From Lachnospiraceae bacterium (GTDB lineage Bacteria; Bacillota; Clostridia; Lachnospirales; Lachnospiraceae), in contig JAETON010000006.1 in the NCBI GenBank assembly GCA_021771695.1, positions 1 to 64,000 of the forward strand: a DNA stretch of 64,000 bases, given 5' to 3'. The notes under the pieces were generated by a model. It was given only the letters and a program-made list of their open reading frames with translations, was not told the origin of the DNA and made no database searches. The position numbers and the translations under genes were made by a program. Shown here one piece after another: positions 27,393 through 36,092 of this stretch. Each line of letters starts with the position of its first letter. Position 1 is the stretch's first letter.

Positions 27393-28124
27393 TTATTTTG
27401 GCATTTTGGATAGTGCTGCTTCATCTGCAACCAGTGTTACATCTGGGTGGAGCTGAAGAATAGAACCTGGCACCTCTGGAGTAATTGGTCCGCAAACAGT
27501 TGCTCTTACGGCTTCTGCCTTTTCTTCTCCACTTGCTACTAAGAGAATCTTTTTCGCACTTAAAATTGTTCCAATTCCCATAGAATAAGCTTGTTTTGGC
27601 ACATCCTCTGCAGAAGCAAAGAATCTCTTATTTGCATCAATGGTACTTTCTAACAAATCTACACAATGAACCGCTTTATCAAATGAATCAGATGGCTCAT
27701 TAAATCCAATATGACCGTTACGTCCAATACCTAATAACTGGAGGTCTGCTCCTCCAAAAGAGCGAATCAGTTTTTCATAACGAACACATTCTGCATCTGG
27801 ATCTTTGGCAATACCATTTGGAAGATATGTGTTATCTGGATTAATATTTACTTTATCGAATAAATGTTTATGCATGAAATAATAGTAGCTCTGGTCATTA
27901 TCTTTATCTAAACCTTTGTATTCGTCTAAGTTTACAGATGTTACTTCAGAAAAATCAACGTCACCTTTGTTATACCATTCTACTAATTGAGCATAAATTC
28001 CTTCTGGTGAAGAACCAGTTGCCAGTCCTAAAACACAATTTGGTTTCATAATAATCTGTGCTGAAATAATGTTTGCTCCCTGTCTGCTCATTTCTTTATA
28101 ATCTTTTGCTTTAATAATTCTCAT
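27393..28124 (-). CDS. nagB: Glucosamine-6-phosphate deaminase
   Basis: A 243-residue enzyme that converts glucosamine-6-P to fructose-6-P and ammonia, feeding amino sugars to glycolysis. Motifs include TGSSPEGIY (phosphate loop), NLDEYKGL and the catalytic IGRNGHIGFNEPS. Normal length for Gram-positive NagB, which lacks the long C-terminal tail of the Escherichia enzyme. One base separates it from the regulator gene, so translation is coupled. Confidence 0.97.
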   Translation of the reverse strand: MRIIKAKDYKEMSRQGANIISAQIIMKPNCVLGLATGSSPEGIYAQLVEWYNKGDVDFSEVTSVNLDEYKGLDKDNDQSYYYFMHKHLFDKVNINPDNTYLPNGIAKDPDAECVRYEKLIRSFGGADLQLLGIGRNGHIGFNEPSDSFDKAVHCVDLLESTIDANKRFFASAEDVPKQAYSMGIGTILSAKKILLVASGEEKAEAVRATVCGPITPEVPGSILQLHPDVTLVADEAALSKMPK

Positions 28125-28125
28125 T

Positions 28126-28941
28126 TTAATCTCCTTTTAATGCTTTCACTGTATCATCATGCATTTCTGCTTTTTTAAATTTATCCTTCTTTACATAGTA
28201 AGAATAAATCAAGTCCAACATAATCAAAATCGGAAACTGCGGCGAAATGATATTTCCATAGTTTAAATATTTTAATGAAGGCACCAAAACTATTTCATCA
28301 CAAAATTCACTGCAATCTTCTCTGTTACGTCCGGAAATCAACACTGTTTTCGCATTTCTTTTTCGTGACTCTTTCAGCATATTTATTACGCCTTCTGTAT
28401 CACCGCTGATGCTGATTCCAATGACTAAATTCGTTTCTTTTTGGAATACCGCCTGCATTTTCATCATATGCGTATCTTGAATCGAGTTAATATCCACCCC
28501 AATTCTCATAAACCGCAGCTCCATTTCCCTGGCAGCAATTCCCGAACTTCCCCTCCCGCATACAAACACTCTGTTTGCTTTGCTTAAATAATCACAAATT
28601 TTTTCAATTTGTTCTTCATTTAACAGGCTATAAGTTTTATTCAGTAATTCCTGATATGCGTTCAATACCATTCTGGTATGATTGGCAATGGATTCATTCT
28701 TTTCGATAAATGTCTGCTCATATTGATATATAAACTCCCGGTATCCCCGATATCCGCATTTTTGTGAAAATCTTGAAAGTGAAGCCTCTGACACAAACAA
28801 TCTCTCCGAAATGGATTTTGCTGAGAAATCAACCTGTTCCTGATTTTTCATAAAAAAGTCCGCAATAATCTTCTCCATTGGCGTAAAATTTTCATAATTT
28901 GATTCAATCACCGGTACAACAGATTTCACATAATATTCCAT
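28126..28941 (-). CDS. MurR/RpiR family transcriptional regulator
   Basis: A 271-residue regulator: an N-terminal helix-turn-helix (residues 10-80, SISERLFVSEASLSRFSQKCGY) followed by a SIS sugar-phosphate-binding domain (FVCGRGSSG, IGISISGDTEGV). Members sense sugar phosphates such as GlcNAc-6-P or ManNAc-6-P. Its place inside nanE-nagB-nagA points to local control of this operon, probably at the palindrome at 29712-29725. Whether it represses or activates cannot be seen. Confidence 0.92.
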   Translation of the reverse strand: MEYYVKSVVPVIESNYENFTPMEKIIADFFMKNQEQVDFSAKSISERLFVSEASLSRFSQKCGYRGYREFIYQYEQTFIEKNESIANHTRMVLNAYQELLNKTYSLLNEEQIEKICDYLSKANRVFVCGRGSSGIAAREMELRFMRIGVDINSIQDTHMMKMQAVFQKETNLVIGISISGDTEGVINMLKESRKRNAKTVLISGRNREDCSEFCDEIVLVPSLKYLNYGNIISPQFPILIMLDLIYSYYVKKDKFKKAEMHDDTVKALKGD

Positions 28942-28960
28942 ATCGTTTCTCCTGTTTATA

Positions 28961-29644
28961 TTACAGAGCTTCTGCGAAAGATTTTGTAATCAACTGCGGT
29001 CTTGTAATAATAGAACCTACTACTACACTAAAGGCACCAAGATCAATCACTCTTTTTGCTTTTTGCGGAGTGTTAATATTTCCCTCAGCTATCACACGAT
29101 GTTTCACACTTTCAACAATCTTCCTTAAAATTTCAAAATCATTTTCTTCTATTTTCAGATTCCTGCTCTGCTCTGTATAGCCTACTAAAGTTGTCCCAAT
29201 AAAGTCAAACCCAAGTTCATCCGCGTGAATTGCTTCTTCCACTGTAGAACAATCTGCCATCAAAAGTTGATTTGGATATTTATCTTTTATCTGCTGGAAA
29301 AACTCATCGATTGTCTGCCCATCCGGTCTAATTGCGCTGGTTGCATCTAAAGCGATAATTTCTGGTTTTACTTCCATCAATTCATCAACTTCTTTCATCG
29401 TTGGCGTAATATATACTTTACAATCCCCATAATTACGCTTTACAATTCCTATCACCGGCAAATCCACCTGAGATTGAATCTCTTGAATATCTTCTTTGGT
29501 ATTTGCACGAATTCCAACAGCACCGCCTTCTTTTGCCGCCAATGCCATTCTTCCCATAATAAAAGAAGAATGTAATGGTTCTTCCGGCAAAGCCTGACAA
29601 GATACGATTAATTTTCCTTTTAACTGCTCCACTTTATTGCTCAT
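28961..29644 (-). CDS. nanE: N-acetylmannosamine-6-phosphate 2-epimerase
   Basis: A 227-residue TIM-barrel epimerase turning ManNAc-6-P into GlcNAc-6-P in sialic acid and ManNAc use. NanE landmarks: [14 protein letters not shown] at the N-terminus, VGIRANT, the catalytic Lys in GIVKRNY, and EGNINTP. ATG at 29644 follows AAAGGAGG. First gene of the operon with a promoter directly upstream. nanA, nanK and a sialic acid transporter are absent from the window, so they must lie elsewhere or the substrate enters as ManNAc-6-P. Confidence 0.95.
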   Translation of the reverse strand: MSNKVEQLKGKLIVSCQALPEEPLHSSFIMGRMALAAKEGGAVGIRANTKEDIQEIQSQVDLPVIGIVKRNYGDCKVYITPTMKEVDELMEVKPEIIALDATSAIRPDGQTIDEFFQQIKDKYPNQLLMADCSTVEEAIHADELGFDFIGTTLVGYTEQSRNLKIEENDFEILRKIVESVKHRVIAEGNINTPQKAKRVIDLGAFSVVVGSIITRPQLITKSFAEAL

Positions 29645-29666
29645 TCTTGTTACCTCCTTTATCTGC

Positions 29667-29695
29667 ATTATATCCATTTCTGATTTTATTTTCAA
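29667..29695 (-). promoter_or_regulatory. Sigma-A promoter of the nanE operon
   Basis: Minus-strand TTGAAA, 17-base spacer, TATAAT. The transcript would begin near 29660 with a leader of about 16 bases. Confidence 0.85.
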
Positions 29696-29711
29696 TACTC
29701 TTCACTTATCT

Positions 29712-29725
29712 TGAAAGAACTTTCA
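29712..29725. promoter_or_regulatory. Palindrome upstream of the nanE promoter, candidate RpiR site
   Basis: TGAAAG-AA-CTTTCA is a perfect 6-2-6 inverted repeat ending 16 bases upstream of the -35 box. The operon encodes an RpiR-type regulator, the natural candidate to bind here. I see nothing else in 29726-29890. Confidence 0.5.
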
Positions 29726-29890
29726 TTTTTTCAAAATATTTATCCCTTTAACGATTTATGTTATACAAAAATATATCAAATTATTCCTCTAATCTGCAAT
29801 TTCTTTCATAATTCACTGCAAAAAAATGCAGTTTATCTCCAAAAAGAAGACAAACTGCTCATAAATACTAAAACTTCTTTCACTTTTATT

Positions 29891-30040
29891 TTCGTCAAAG
29901 GAACTCCCTTGTGAACTACCCATTGTCTAAAGCCAATGGGCTTCCTGCTTCTTAGACCTCGCAGCCTACTATCTCCACAGGCGTTAATTCGGGCAGTCCC
30001 TGCCCTATATAGTATTTTTTCTTATGCTATTTGTCTTAAT
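29891..30040 (-). ncRNA. Candidate omega-RNA (reRNA) of the TnpB element
   Basis: The tnpB 3' end and element right end can form the scaffold: GGGCAGGGACTGCCC hairpin just past the tnpB stop, then the right-end hairpin CCCATTG / CAATGGG with a CTTTAGA loop, and the end sequence GTTCAC at 29911. In the family the next 16-20 bases outside the element form the guide; here these are 29891-29910 (minus strand AAGGGAGTTCCT...). The exact 5' end is a guess. Confidence 0.45.
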
Positions 30041-31125
30041 CCCTCTGCCAGTATATTTTTTGCAGCGTTGATATCCCTGTCATGCTTTGTACCGCAGACA
30101 GGGCATTCCCATTCTCTTACTGACAAATCTTTGGTTTCCGGATTTTGATACCCGCAAACAGAACATATCTGACTGCTGGCATAATATGTATCTATTTTGA
30201 TATATTCCCTTCCATTCCATTTTGACTTATATTCCAGCTGCCTGGTCAGCTCATGCCATGATACATCTGATATTGCTTTCGACAGATGATGATTCTTTAT
30301 CATATTCTTTATCTGTAAGTTTTCTGAAACTATCACTTGGTTTTCGCTGATAATCTCTTGTGATACCTTATGCAAATAATCTTTTCTCGTATTTCCGATT
30401 TTCTCATGGCATATTGCGATTTGTTTCTTTGCCTTATAATAATTCTTGCTGCCCTTTTCCTTATTCGCCAGCTGCCTTTGCAGCCTTGCTAATTTTCTCC
30501 CATATTTCTTTATTGTCTTTGGATTTTCGTACTTTTTCCCATCTGATGTAATGCATATATCCTTTATTCCCAAATCCAATCCTATCGTTTGATTTGTGTG
30601 CGGTAATTCTTCCCTCTCTGTTTCTACCAGTATTGACACATAGTATTTTCCACTTGGAACCTGCGATACTGTCGCTGATTTTATCTGACCACAGAACTTT
30701 CTGTGCAGCTTTGCCTTTACTTCTTTTAATTTTGGCAGTTTTACTTTTCCTCTCTTAAAATCTACACTTATATTACTATTGGTGAAGTTGGTTGTATAGG
30801 ATTTATGATTATCATGTTTACTCTTAAACTTTGGATAGCCTGCATATTCTTTGAAAAATTTCTGATAGGCAGAATCCATGTTGTAAATTGCATTCGTCAG
30901 AGCAAACTTATCCACTTCCTTCAGCCATTCATAGGCTTTCTTTAATTCCCTGTTGCAGTAATTGTTGCAGTCTGTTTTACTGACTGGCTTTTTCTCCTGC
31001 TCATAAGCCTCTTTTCTATACGCAAGTGTCTGGTTATATACAAAACGGCAGCAACCAAAAGTTTTTCCTATCTGTACTTTCTGCTCATTATCGGGATATA
31101 TCCTGTATTTATATGCTTTCAGCAT
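30022..31125 (-). CDS. tnpB: RNA-guided endonuclease TnpB, IS200/IS605 family
   Basis: A 367-residue TnpB with an N-terminal OrfB helix-turn-helix-like domain, a beta-barrel region and a RuvC nuclease. Catalytic residues are intact: Asp184 (GLDLGIKD), Glu268 (VSENL) and Asp351 ([11 protein letters not shown]). A zinc ribbon with Cys321, 324, 341 and 344 lies between the second and third. TnpB cuts DNA under guidance of an RNA from the element's right end and helps keep the element in place. It lies 17 bases after the tnpA remnant. Full length, so probably active. Confidence 0.95.
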   Translation of the reverse strand: MLKAYKYRIYPDNEQKVQIGKTFGCCRFVYNQTLAYRKEAYEQEKKPVSKTDCNNYCNRELKKAYEWLKEVDKFALTNAIYNMDSAYQKFFKEYAGYPKFKSKHDNHKSYTTNFTNSNISVDFKRGKVKLPKLKEVKAKLHRKFCGQIKSATVSQVPSGKYYVSILVETEREELPHTNQTIGLDLGIKDICITSDGKKYENPKTIKKYGRKLARLQRQLANKEKGSKNYYKAKKQIAICHEKIGNTRKDYLHKVSQEIISENQVIVSENLQIKNMIKNHHLSKAISDVSWHELTRQLEYKSKWNGREYIKIDTYYASSQICSVCGYQNPETKDLSVREWECPVCGTKHDRDINAAKNILAEGLRQIA

Positions 31126-31142
31126 CCACTGCCGCCACCTTT

Positions 31143-31331
31143 CTATCCTTGGTTTTCTATGTATTTCCGAAGCATTTCTTCTGAAACATTCCCCACACTA
31201 CAAGCAAAGTACCCGTCTGTCCAGAAAGTGTGTTCCTTCCAAAACTGTTTTCGTAAATAATCTGGGTATCTTTCCCAAATATGATATGTCGTATAACTTT
31301 TCGTCAGATTTACGATTTTACTAATGGACAC
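31143..31331 (-). pseudogene. Truncated TnpA (Y1 transposase) C-terminal fragment
   Basis: 62 residues match the C-terminal half of IS605-type TnpA: a core SISKIVNLTKS, then [12 protein letters not shown] and YIENQ, whose Tyr is probably the catalytic tyrosine. The N-terminal half with the HUH metal-binding histidines is missing; the sequence breaks exactly at a hairpin related to the element ends (31334-31350). The fragment cannot act as a transposase. Confidence 0.85.
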
Positions 31332-31394
31332 CGTCTAAAGCCAGTGGGATTGCTGTAACCCTATTTCAATCTTTTTCCAATCGCATTACTGTTT

Positions 31395-31754
31395 TTACTT
31401 CTTTACGATCAATGAATATATGATTGTTCCAAGACATATAAAATATATCAAAATAAAATATTCTAAACTTATTGTCAGCACTTCACGTCTTACTAAAATC
31501 ATCCACAAGACTATAGGAAATACCACCGCTGCAAAACAACCTATTCTTATCCTTAATTCATGCTTATATGTTTTTATATTTTCTGCTGCGATAGGAACAA
31601 ATATGCCAATCAAACCATAAAATACACACTTCAATATAAAACTATACAGTAAAATATTTCCTGAAGTATTCATCCCTAAGGTTTCCAAAGAACTTATCAA
31701 AAAGCATAAAATATATGCGATTACCAGACTAAAAATCGAAATATATTTTTTCAT
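31395..31754 (-). CDS. Hypothetical membrane protein (four helices)
   Basis: A 119-residue protein with four predicted membrane helices (residues about 5-22, 33-56, 70-88, 96-116) and little outside them. I do not recognise a family. GAGGAGG upstream of ATG supports translation. It is the third of three small genes read in one direction from the promoter at 32316-32343. Small multi-helix proteins in such cassettes are often immunity or accessory proteins, but nothing here proves it. Confidence 0.65.
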   Translation of the reverse strand: MKKYISIFSLVIAYILCFLISSLETLGMNTSGNILLYSFILKCVFYGLIGIFVPIAAENIKTYKHELRIRIGCFAAVVFPIVLWMILVRREVLTISLEYFILIYFICLGTIIYSLIVKK

Positions 31755-31808
31755 AACAACACCCTCCTCTTAGTTGTGAAATTTTTAAATAATCAATAAT
31801 CTTGTCTT

Positions 31809-31979
31809 TCATCTCTTATCTTTATGCCAATATAATAATATATAAACGGCACTGCTTAATGCTGCTCCACTTAGAATTGGCAAGATTATATCTGAATCAA
31901 TAAATCCAATCACACGCCCTATAACGATTACAAAAATTGTAATCACAATACATCTAAGTAACACTTTTTTTAAATTCAT
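31809..31979 (-). CDS. Small hypothetical membrane protein (56 aa)
   Basis: MNLKKVLLRC at the start and WHKDKR at the end frame two hydrophobic helices (about 8-20 and 32-50). A GGAAAGG site lies 6 bases upstream of ATG. No family recognised. It lies between the 93-residue protein and the four-helix protein, all on the minus strand with gaps of 26 and 54 bases, suggesting one transcript. Confidence 0.6.
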   Translation of the reverse strand: MNLKKVLLRCIVITIFVIVIGRVIGFIDSDIILPILSGAALSSAVYILLYWHKDKR

Positions 31980-32005
31980 TTTTTCCCTTTCCTAATAAAT
32001 TATAG

Positions 32006-32287
32006 TTACCATGTTAATATCGAACTTTTTTTCGTTTGTATTTTAGTTTGACCTGTTGAATAATCTTTCTTTTTACTTGCCGTCATTTTACGTTTTAATT
32101 CATACTGTGGAATAGCATTTCCATTTTTATCAAATTTTGTAGGACCTATAATACGATAATAATATAAATATCTAAAATACACATTACAAACATCTGTATT
32201 ACTAAAATAATATGAAGCATAAGCAGCTACGGCAGCAGTTATAATTAACTTTGGTGATGGAATTTTTGTTGTCAACCATGATGTCAT
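32006..32287 (-). CDS. Hypothetical protein, possibly N-terminally truncated
   Basis: 93 residues: one hydrophobic segment (LIITAAVAAYASYYF), a Tyr-rich stretch (YFRYLYYYRIIG), then a basic Lys/Thr-rich tail (KRKMTASKKKD). I do not recognise the family. The composition resembles the C-terminal part of a secreted peptide or small protein that has lost its leader. The start is weak: the ATG has AGG only one base upstream, and an alternative TTG at 32305 would lie only about 5 bases from the predicted transcription start. A good promoter is just upstream. Confidence 0.45.
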   Translation of the reverse strand: MTSWLTTKIPSPKLIITAAVAAYASYYFSNTDVCNVYFRYLYYYRIIGPTKFDKNGNAIPQYELKRKMTASKKKDYSTGQTKIQTKKSSILTW

Positions 32288-32315
32288 ACCTGCCGAAAAT
32301 GGCAATTATGTTTAT

Positions 32316-32343
32316 ATTATATATTACCAATCTCTATTGTCAA
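32316..32343 (-). promoter_or_regulatory. Sigma-A promoter of the small-gene cassette
   Basis: Minus-strand TTGACA, 16-base spacer, TATAAT, start predicted near 32309. The AT-rich stretch 32344-32468 upstream of it holds nothing I can name. Confidence 0.75.
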
Positions 32344-32468
32344 TAATATAAATTATTTATGTTAATTTTTTATATTATCGCAATAGAATTGTAATATACC
32401 TATTTTAATTTTTATCATATTGAAATTGCTATATTACGGTCATATTAACTATGAGTTTCCTATGCAGC

Positions 32469-32503
32469 AAAAAAGACACATACCTTTTTTGGTATATGCC
32501 TCT
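32469..32503 (-). terminator. Terminator of rnpB
   Basis: Minus strand AGAGGCATATACC pairs with GGTATGTGTCTTT (13 positions, some GT) around AAAAAA, ending in six Ts, 13 bases past the RNase P RNA. Confidence 0.85.
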
Positions 32504-32515
32504 TATATTTCATAT

Positions 32516-32863
32516 GTTTAGCCAGCCGATAAGCCGGGTTCTGTCGTTGAATGGCCATCTATCTCGACTTACTGTTGCCAGCAAGCTCCAGCGACCCACC
32601 TGAAAACAAATCGGGCCAATTTATCGTTTTCGTTTCGGTCTTGCTTCGGATGAGGTTTACATATGCCCTGTCTGTTACCAGCCAGGCGGTAAGCTCTTAC
32701 CTTACCTTTCCACCCTTACCATATTCATGGCGGTTTATTTCTGTTGCACTAGCTTGAGGGTTGCCCCTACCGGACGTTATCCGGCATCCTGCCCTGTGAA
32801 GCCCGGACTTTCCTCACCATTTCCCTTTCGTCTGAAACGGCGCGGCCATTTGTCTGACTAAAC
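32516..32863 (-). ncRNA. rnpB: RNase P RNA, bacterial type A
   Basis: About 348 bases. The universal core GAGGAAAGTCCGGGCT and GGCAGG near the 5' end and GAACCCGGCTTAT near the 3' end are present. The P1 helix forms from GTTTAGTCAG and CTGGCTAAAC at the two ends. The P4 partner (ACAGAACCCGGC) and the overall order follow the Escherichia-like type A, not the Bacillus type B. It matures tRNA 5' ends together with the RnpA protein. Confidence 0.97.
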
Positions 32864-32872
32864 ACAAACGTC

Positions 32873-32901
32873 ATCATAACATACCTTATCATTTGACGCA
32901 A
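32873..32901 (-). promoter_or_regulatory. Sigma-A promoter of rnpB
   Basis: Minus-strand TTGCGT, 17-base spacer, TATGAT, ending about 10 bases before the RNase P RNA 5' end. It overlaps the gap after the uridine-kinase-like gene. Confidence 0.75.
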
Positions 32902-32907
32902 GTAAAA

Positions 32908-34563
32908 TTATGTCTGAAAACAGCTGCCTCCGATAAATTCCCTTAATATCGATGTCTTTGGAATATCTTCGCTTTTAATATTCAAAAAATAATCAAGAAA
33001 ATTCAACAAACGTTTTGCCTCCTGATATTCCGGACAATCCTGAGGCACTGCAAATAGCAACGGTTCTGCATATTGTTTTAATACTGCCAATTCATAAATC
33101 TGAGAAGAATTAAACATCATATCGGCTTCTTCCTGATATGGAAAAATATTATTTTCTTCTCCTTCTCTTACAGAATCCCATCTGGCAATGGTTGCACGTG
33201 CATCGTTGCCTCTGTGCATGGCATCTCTGACGATTCTCCTTAACAAACGTCCATCTGAACTCGGGATACGATTATGTTCATCCAAATTAATCTGGCTCAA
33301 CGCACTGACATAGATTTTATATTTGCTTTCATCCGGAAGATTTTTGGATAACATTCCATTCAATCCATGAATCCCTTCAATCACTAAAATATCATTTTTG
33401 CCAATTTGCAATTCATGCCCGTTGTACTCCCGCTTTCCTGTAATAAAATTATAATTCGGCATTGATATTTTCTCGCCTTTTAACAAAAGATTCATATGCT
33501 TTGCAAACAATTCTACATCCAAAGATGCAATGGTTTCAAAATTGTAATTGCCAAATTTATCTTTTGGCGACTTCTCCCGATCATAAAAATAATCATCTAA
33601 AGCAATGGGATGTGGTTTTCTTCCGGCAATCTCCAGCTGAATGGAAAGGCGGTGGGAAAATGTTGTTTTTCCAGAAGAAGAAGGTCCTGCAATCAATACA
33701 ATTCGTTTCTTTTCCTGCACGATTTCATCTGCAATATCAGATAAAAGTTTTTCTTGAAGTCCTTCCTGTAAAAGGATTAAATGATTGGTATCCCCTGCTG
33801 TGATGACCTCATTTAAAGCACCAACGGTATCAACTCCCAAGGTTCTGCTCCATTCTCTGGAACGCTGCATCACCCGAAATAATTTTGGCTGCGGCTCAAA
33901 ACGTTCAATCCGTTCTGTCTGATGCCTTCTTGGAATCTGAAGAATGATTCCATCTTGATAAGATGATACCAAAAATGTTTTGATATAGCCTGTAGACGGT
34001 GCCATATATCCATAAAAGTAATTATCATAACCATCCAATGAATAAATATTCGTCCTTGATTCCCTGCGGAATCGAAACAGCCGCTGTTTTTCCTGCAATC
34101 CAACACTCTCAAAATACTTTCTTGTCTGATGCGTATCCATAGACTTTTTCTCAATTGGCAGATCTGCTTGATAAAGTTCCTGCATTCGTTTTTGAATTTT
34201 CTCTGTAATCTGTTCTGTTACTTTTGTTCCTTCCATCATAACTTCACAAAATGTACTATTTCCTATGGAATAATTGATAGCAATATGATCTGCTGCTCCT
34301 TCTCCAAGAATATCTTCACAAGCCTTTAAGAACATAAACATTGCCGTTCTCTTATATGTCATGTATCCTGCCTGTTCTTCTAAAGTTACAAATCTTATAT
34401 AACAGTCTTTTTGCATCTTGTGATACAGCTCTTTCAATTTTCCGTCTGCATATGCTAAAAGAATCACCGGTTCTTCCGGCTTCTGAACCATCTTCGCAAG
34501 CGTTTCTAAAGTTGTTCCTTTTTCCAATTCGTAGATTGTCTGGTTTACTGTAACCCTTATCAT
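32908..34563 (-). CDS. Uridine kinase-like nucleoside kinase with TGS-type N-terminus
   Basis: A 551-residue protein. The N-terminal part has a TGS/threonyl-tRNA-synthetase-editing-like region (residues 1-230, including HIAINYSIGN). The C-terminal part is a phosphoribulokinase/uridine kinase P-loop domain: Walker A AGPSSSGKTT near 293, the substrate Asp in LDDYFYDR, and an IVRDAMHRGNDA lid. The combination is common in Clostridia, where it is annotated as nucleoside kinase; the real substrate is not established. Last gene of the rpoD-trmK-nif3 run. Confidence 0.85.
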   Translation of the reverse strand: MIRVTVNQTIYELEKGTTLETLAKMVQKPEEPVILLAYADGKLKELYHKMQKDCYIRFVTLEEQAGYMTYKRTAMFMFLKACEDILGEGAADHIAINYSIGNSTFCEVMMEGTKVTEQITEKIQKRMQELYQADLPIEKKSMDTHQTRKYFESVGLQEKQRLFRFRRESRTNIYSLDGYDNYFYGYMAPSTGYIKTFLVSSYQDGIILQIPRRHQTERIERFEPQPKLFRVMQRSREWSRTLGVDTVGALNEVITAGDTNHLILLQEGLQEKLLSDIADEIVQEKKRIVLIAGPSSSGKTTFSHRLSIQLEIAGRKPHPIALDDYFYDREKSPKDKFGNYNFETIASLDVELFAKHMNLLLKGEKISMPNYNFITGKREYNGHELQIGKNDILVIEGIHGLNGMLSKNLPDESKYKIYVSALSQINLDEHNRIPSSDGRLLRRIVRDAMHRGNDARATIARWDSVREGEENNIFPYQEEADMMFNSSQIYELAVLKQYAEPLLFAVPQDCPEYQEAKRLLNFLDYFLNIKSEDIPKTSILREFIGGSCFQT

Positions 34564-34603
34564 TTATATCACCCCTTTCTAACCTCCTGATAGAAATTAT
34601 GTT

Positions 34604-35398
34604 TTAATCTGCAATTACATGATAAGGACTGCCCGCCTCGTAAGAAATAACTTCACAGTCTTGCAGCCTCTCTTTTAAAAATTCTTCCATATCATGAATG
34701 AATACCTGCTCTAAACCATAATGCCCGGCATCAATCACACACAATCCCATGTCCATGGCATCCAACCCTTCATGGTGTCCAAAATCCCCTGTAATTAAAA
34801 CATCTGCACCCTTGTTAACAGCATTTTGAATCATACTCCGCCCGGAACCCGGCACCATTGCAATTCTTTGAACCTTTTGTTCTGGATTTCCATAAATCAT
34901 CACTGCCTCTAATTGAAAAGCTTCCTTCACTGTTTTCGCATAATCTTTCAAAGCAGCTGCTTCTTTCAGAGTGCTGATAAACCCAATTCCCTTTTTCTGA
35001 GCCTGCATATCCGGACATGATGATTCTTCCACAGCCTCTTCTATTGGAAGAGATAATTTTTCAGCTGCTGCACTGCACATACGGCACACATCATAGTTGG
35101 TATGCATTCCATAACAGCAGATGCCATTGCGGATCAATTTCAATAACTTCCTCTGAAGAAAATCGTCACTGGTACATTTCTGGATTTTTGAAAAAATCAC
35201 CGGATGGTGCGCCAAAATAAAATCAACGTCTTCTTTTATGGCAGTTTCTGCCGCCTCATTGGTAATATCCAATGTCACTAAAATTTTTTTTACTTCCTGC
35301 TCCTTATCCCCTACAAGAAACCCCGGATTATCCCAAGACTCTGCAGCACATATTGGAACTTCCCGTTCTAATAGATCAATCAATTCCCTACATTGCAT
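34604..35398 (-). CDS. Nif3-like dinuclear metal center protein
   Basis: A 264-residue NIF3/YqfO-family protein, short form without the inserted PII-like domain. Metal-site motifs are FILAHHPVIFSK near residue 62, a His in MHTNYD and the C-terminal DFGHHEGLDA. Proposed roles include GTP cyclohydrolase-like or metal-dependent hydrolase activity, none settled. It overlaps trmK by 11 bases, a conserved pairing with trmK and rpoD in Firmicutes. Confidence 0.92.
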   Translation of the reverse strand: MQCRELIDLLEREVPICAAESWDNPGFLVGDKEQEVKKILVTLDITNEAAETAIKEDVDFILAHHPVIFSKIQKCTSDDFLQRKLLKLIRNGICCYGMHTNYDVCRMCSAAAEKLSLPIEEAVEESSCPDMQAQKKGIGFISTLKEAAALKDYAKTVKEAFQLEAVMIYGNPEQKVQRIAMVPGSGRSMIQNAVNKGADVLITGDFGHHEGLDAMDMGLCVIDAGHYGLEQVFIHDMEEFLKERLQDCEVISYEAGSPYHVIAD

Positions 35399-36083
35399 AA
35401 TATCCCAGCGCCTCCCTTATGTTTTCAAGCATGGTTTCTACTTCTTCTTTTCTCTTTTTGATATGCTCTTTGGATTCATCAGTTAAAGTTTTTCGTATTT
35501 TTGCATATTTCTGATATTCCAAATCCAAATATTCCAGCAGTACCAAATGCTGATCCAATAAAAGATTCCTGCCAAATTGATAAAAGCATTCTTTTTCATA
35601 GACTTCTTTTCCATGAACTGCTCTCATAATAACATAATATTTCCCATCTTCTTTTAACATTTCTTCTTCCAAAATCCGAAATCCGTGATTATGAAGAAAA
35701 TGCCGAACCTTTTCCAAATGTGACTGAGGAGATAAAATCAATTCTTTCACAGAAAACAATTTCTCTGCATCCTGCTCTAAAATCCGAACCACTAAGTCTC
35801 CTCCCATACCAGTAATTACAACAGAATCAACTTCCTCCACAGGAAGTTGATTCAATCCGTCAGAGAGAATACAAGTAATTTTATCCCCTGCATGGCTCTC
35901 TGCAATATGTTGTTTTGCACGATTCAACGGTTCTTGATTCACATCCATCGCATATGCTTTTGGACACCATCCTGTCTCCGTTAAATAAATCGGTATGTAT
36001 CCATGGTCCGTTCCAATATCAGCTGCACAATAATCTTTGGTTACAAAAGAAGCAATTGTTTTTAAACGGTTTGATAATTCCAT
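35388..36083 (-). CDS. trmK: tRNA (adenine(22)-N1)-methyltransferase
   Basis: A 231-residue class I SAM methyltransferase. The SAM site is ADIGTDHGYIPIYL near residues 20-33, with the catalytic-loop VITGMGGDL near 88 and a C-terminal coiled coil (residues about 190-225), as in Bacillus TrmK. It makes m1A22 in tRNA. It is 9 bases after rpoD and overlaps the Nif3-like gene. Confidence 0.93.
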   Translation of the reverse strand: MELSNRLKTIASFVTKDYCAADIGTDHGYIPIYLTETGWCPKAYAMDVNQEPLNRAKQHIAESHAGDKITCILSDGLNQLPVEEVDSVVITGMGGDLVVRILEQDAEKLFSVKELILSPQSHLEKVRHFLHNHGFRILEEEMLKEDGKYYVIMRAVHGKEVYEKECFYQFGRNLLLDQHLVLLEYLDLEYQKYAKIRKTLTDESKEHIKKRKEEVETMLENIREALGYYAM

Positions 36084-36092
36084 TTCTACACC

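Larger units (their letters stand above)
29911..31365 (-). mobile_element. IS200/IS605-family element with truncated tnpA
   Basis: Contains an intact tnpB, the C-terminal remnant of tnpA and hairpin ends: right end CCCATTG-loop-CAATGGG (29920-29941), left side a related hairpin sharing TCTAAAGCCA (31334-31350). No terminal inverted repeats or target duplication, as expected for the family. With tnpA broken it can move only if a related TnpA is supplied. The left limit is approximate. Confidence 0.7.

Noticed and set aside
32203..32280. 25-codon ORF (MVDNKNSITK...) inside the 93-residue gene
   Set aside because: It has an AGG with good spacing but sits in another frame of a longer ORF, with no further support.
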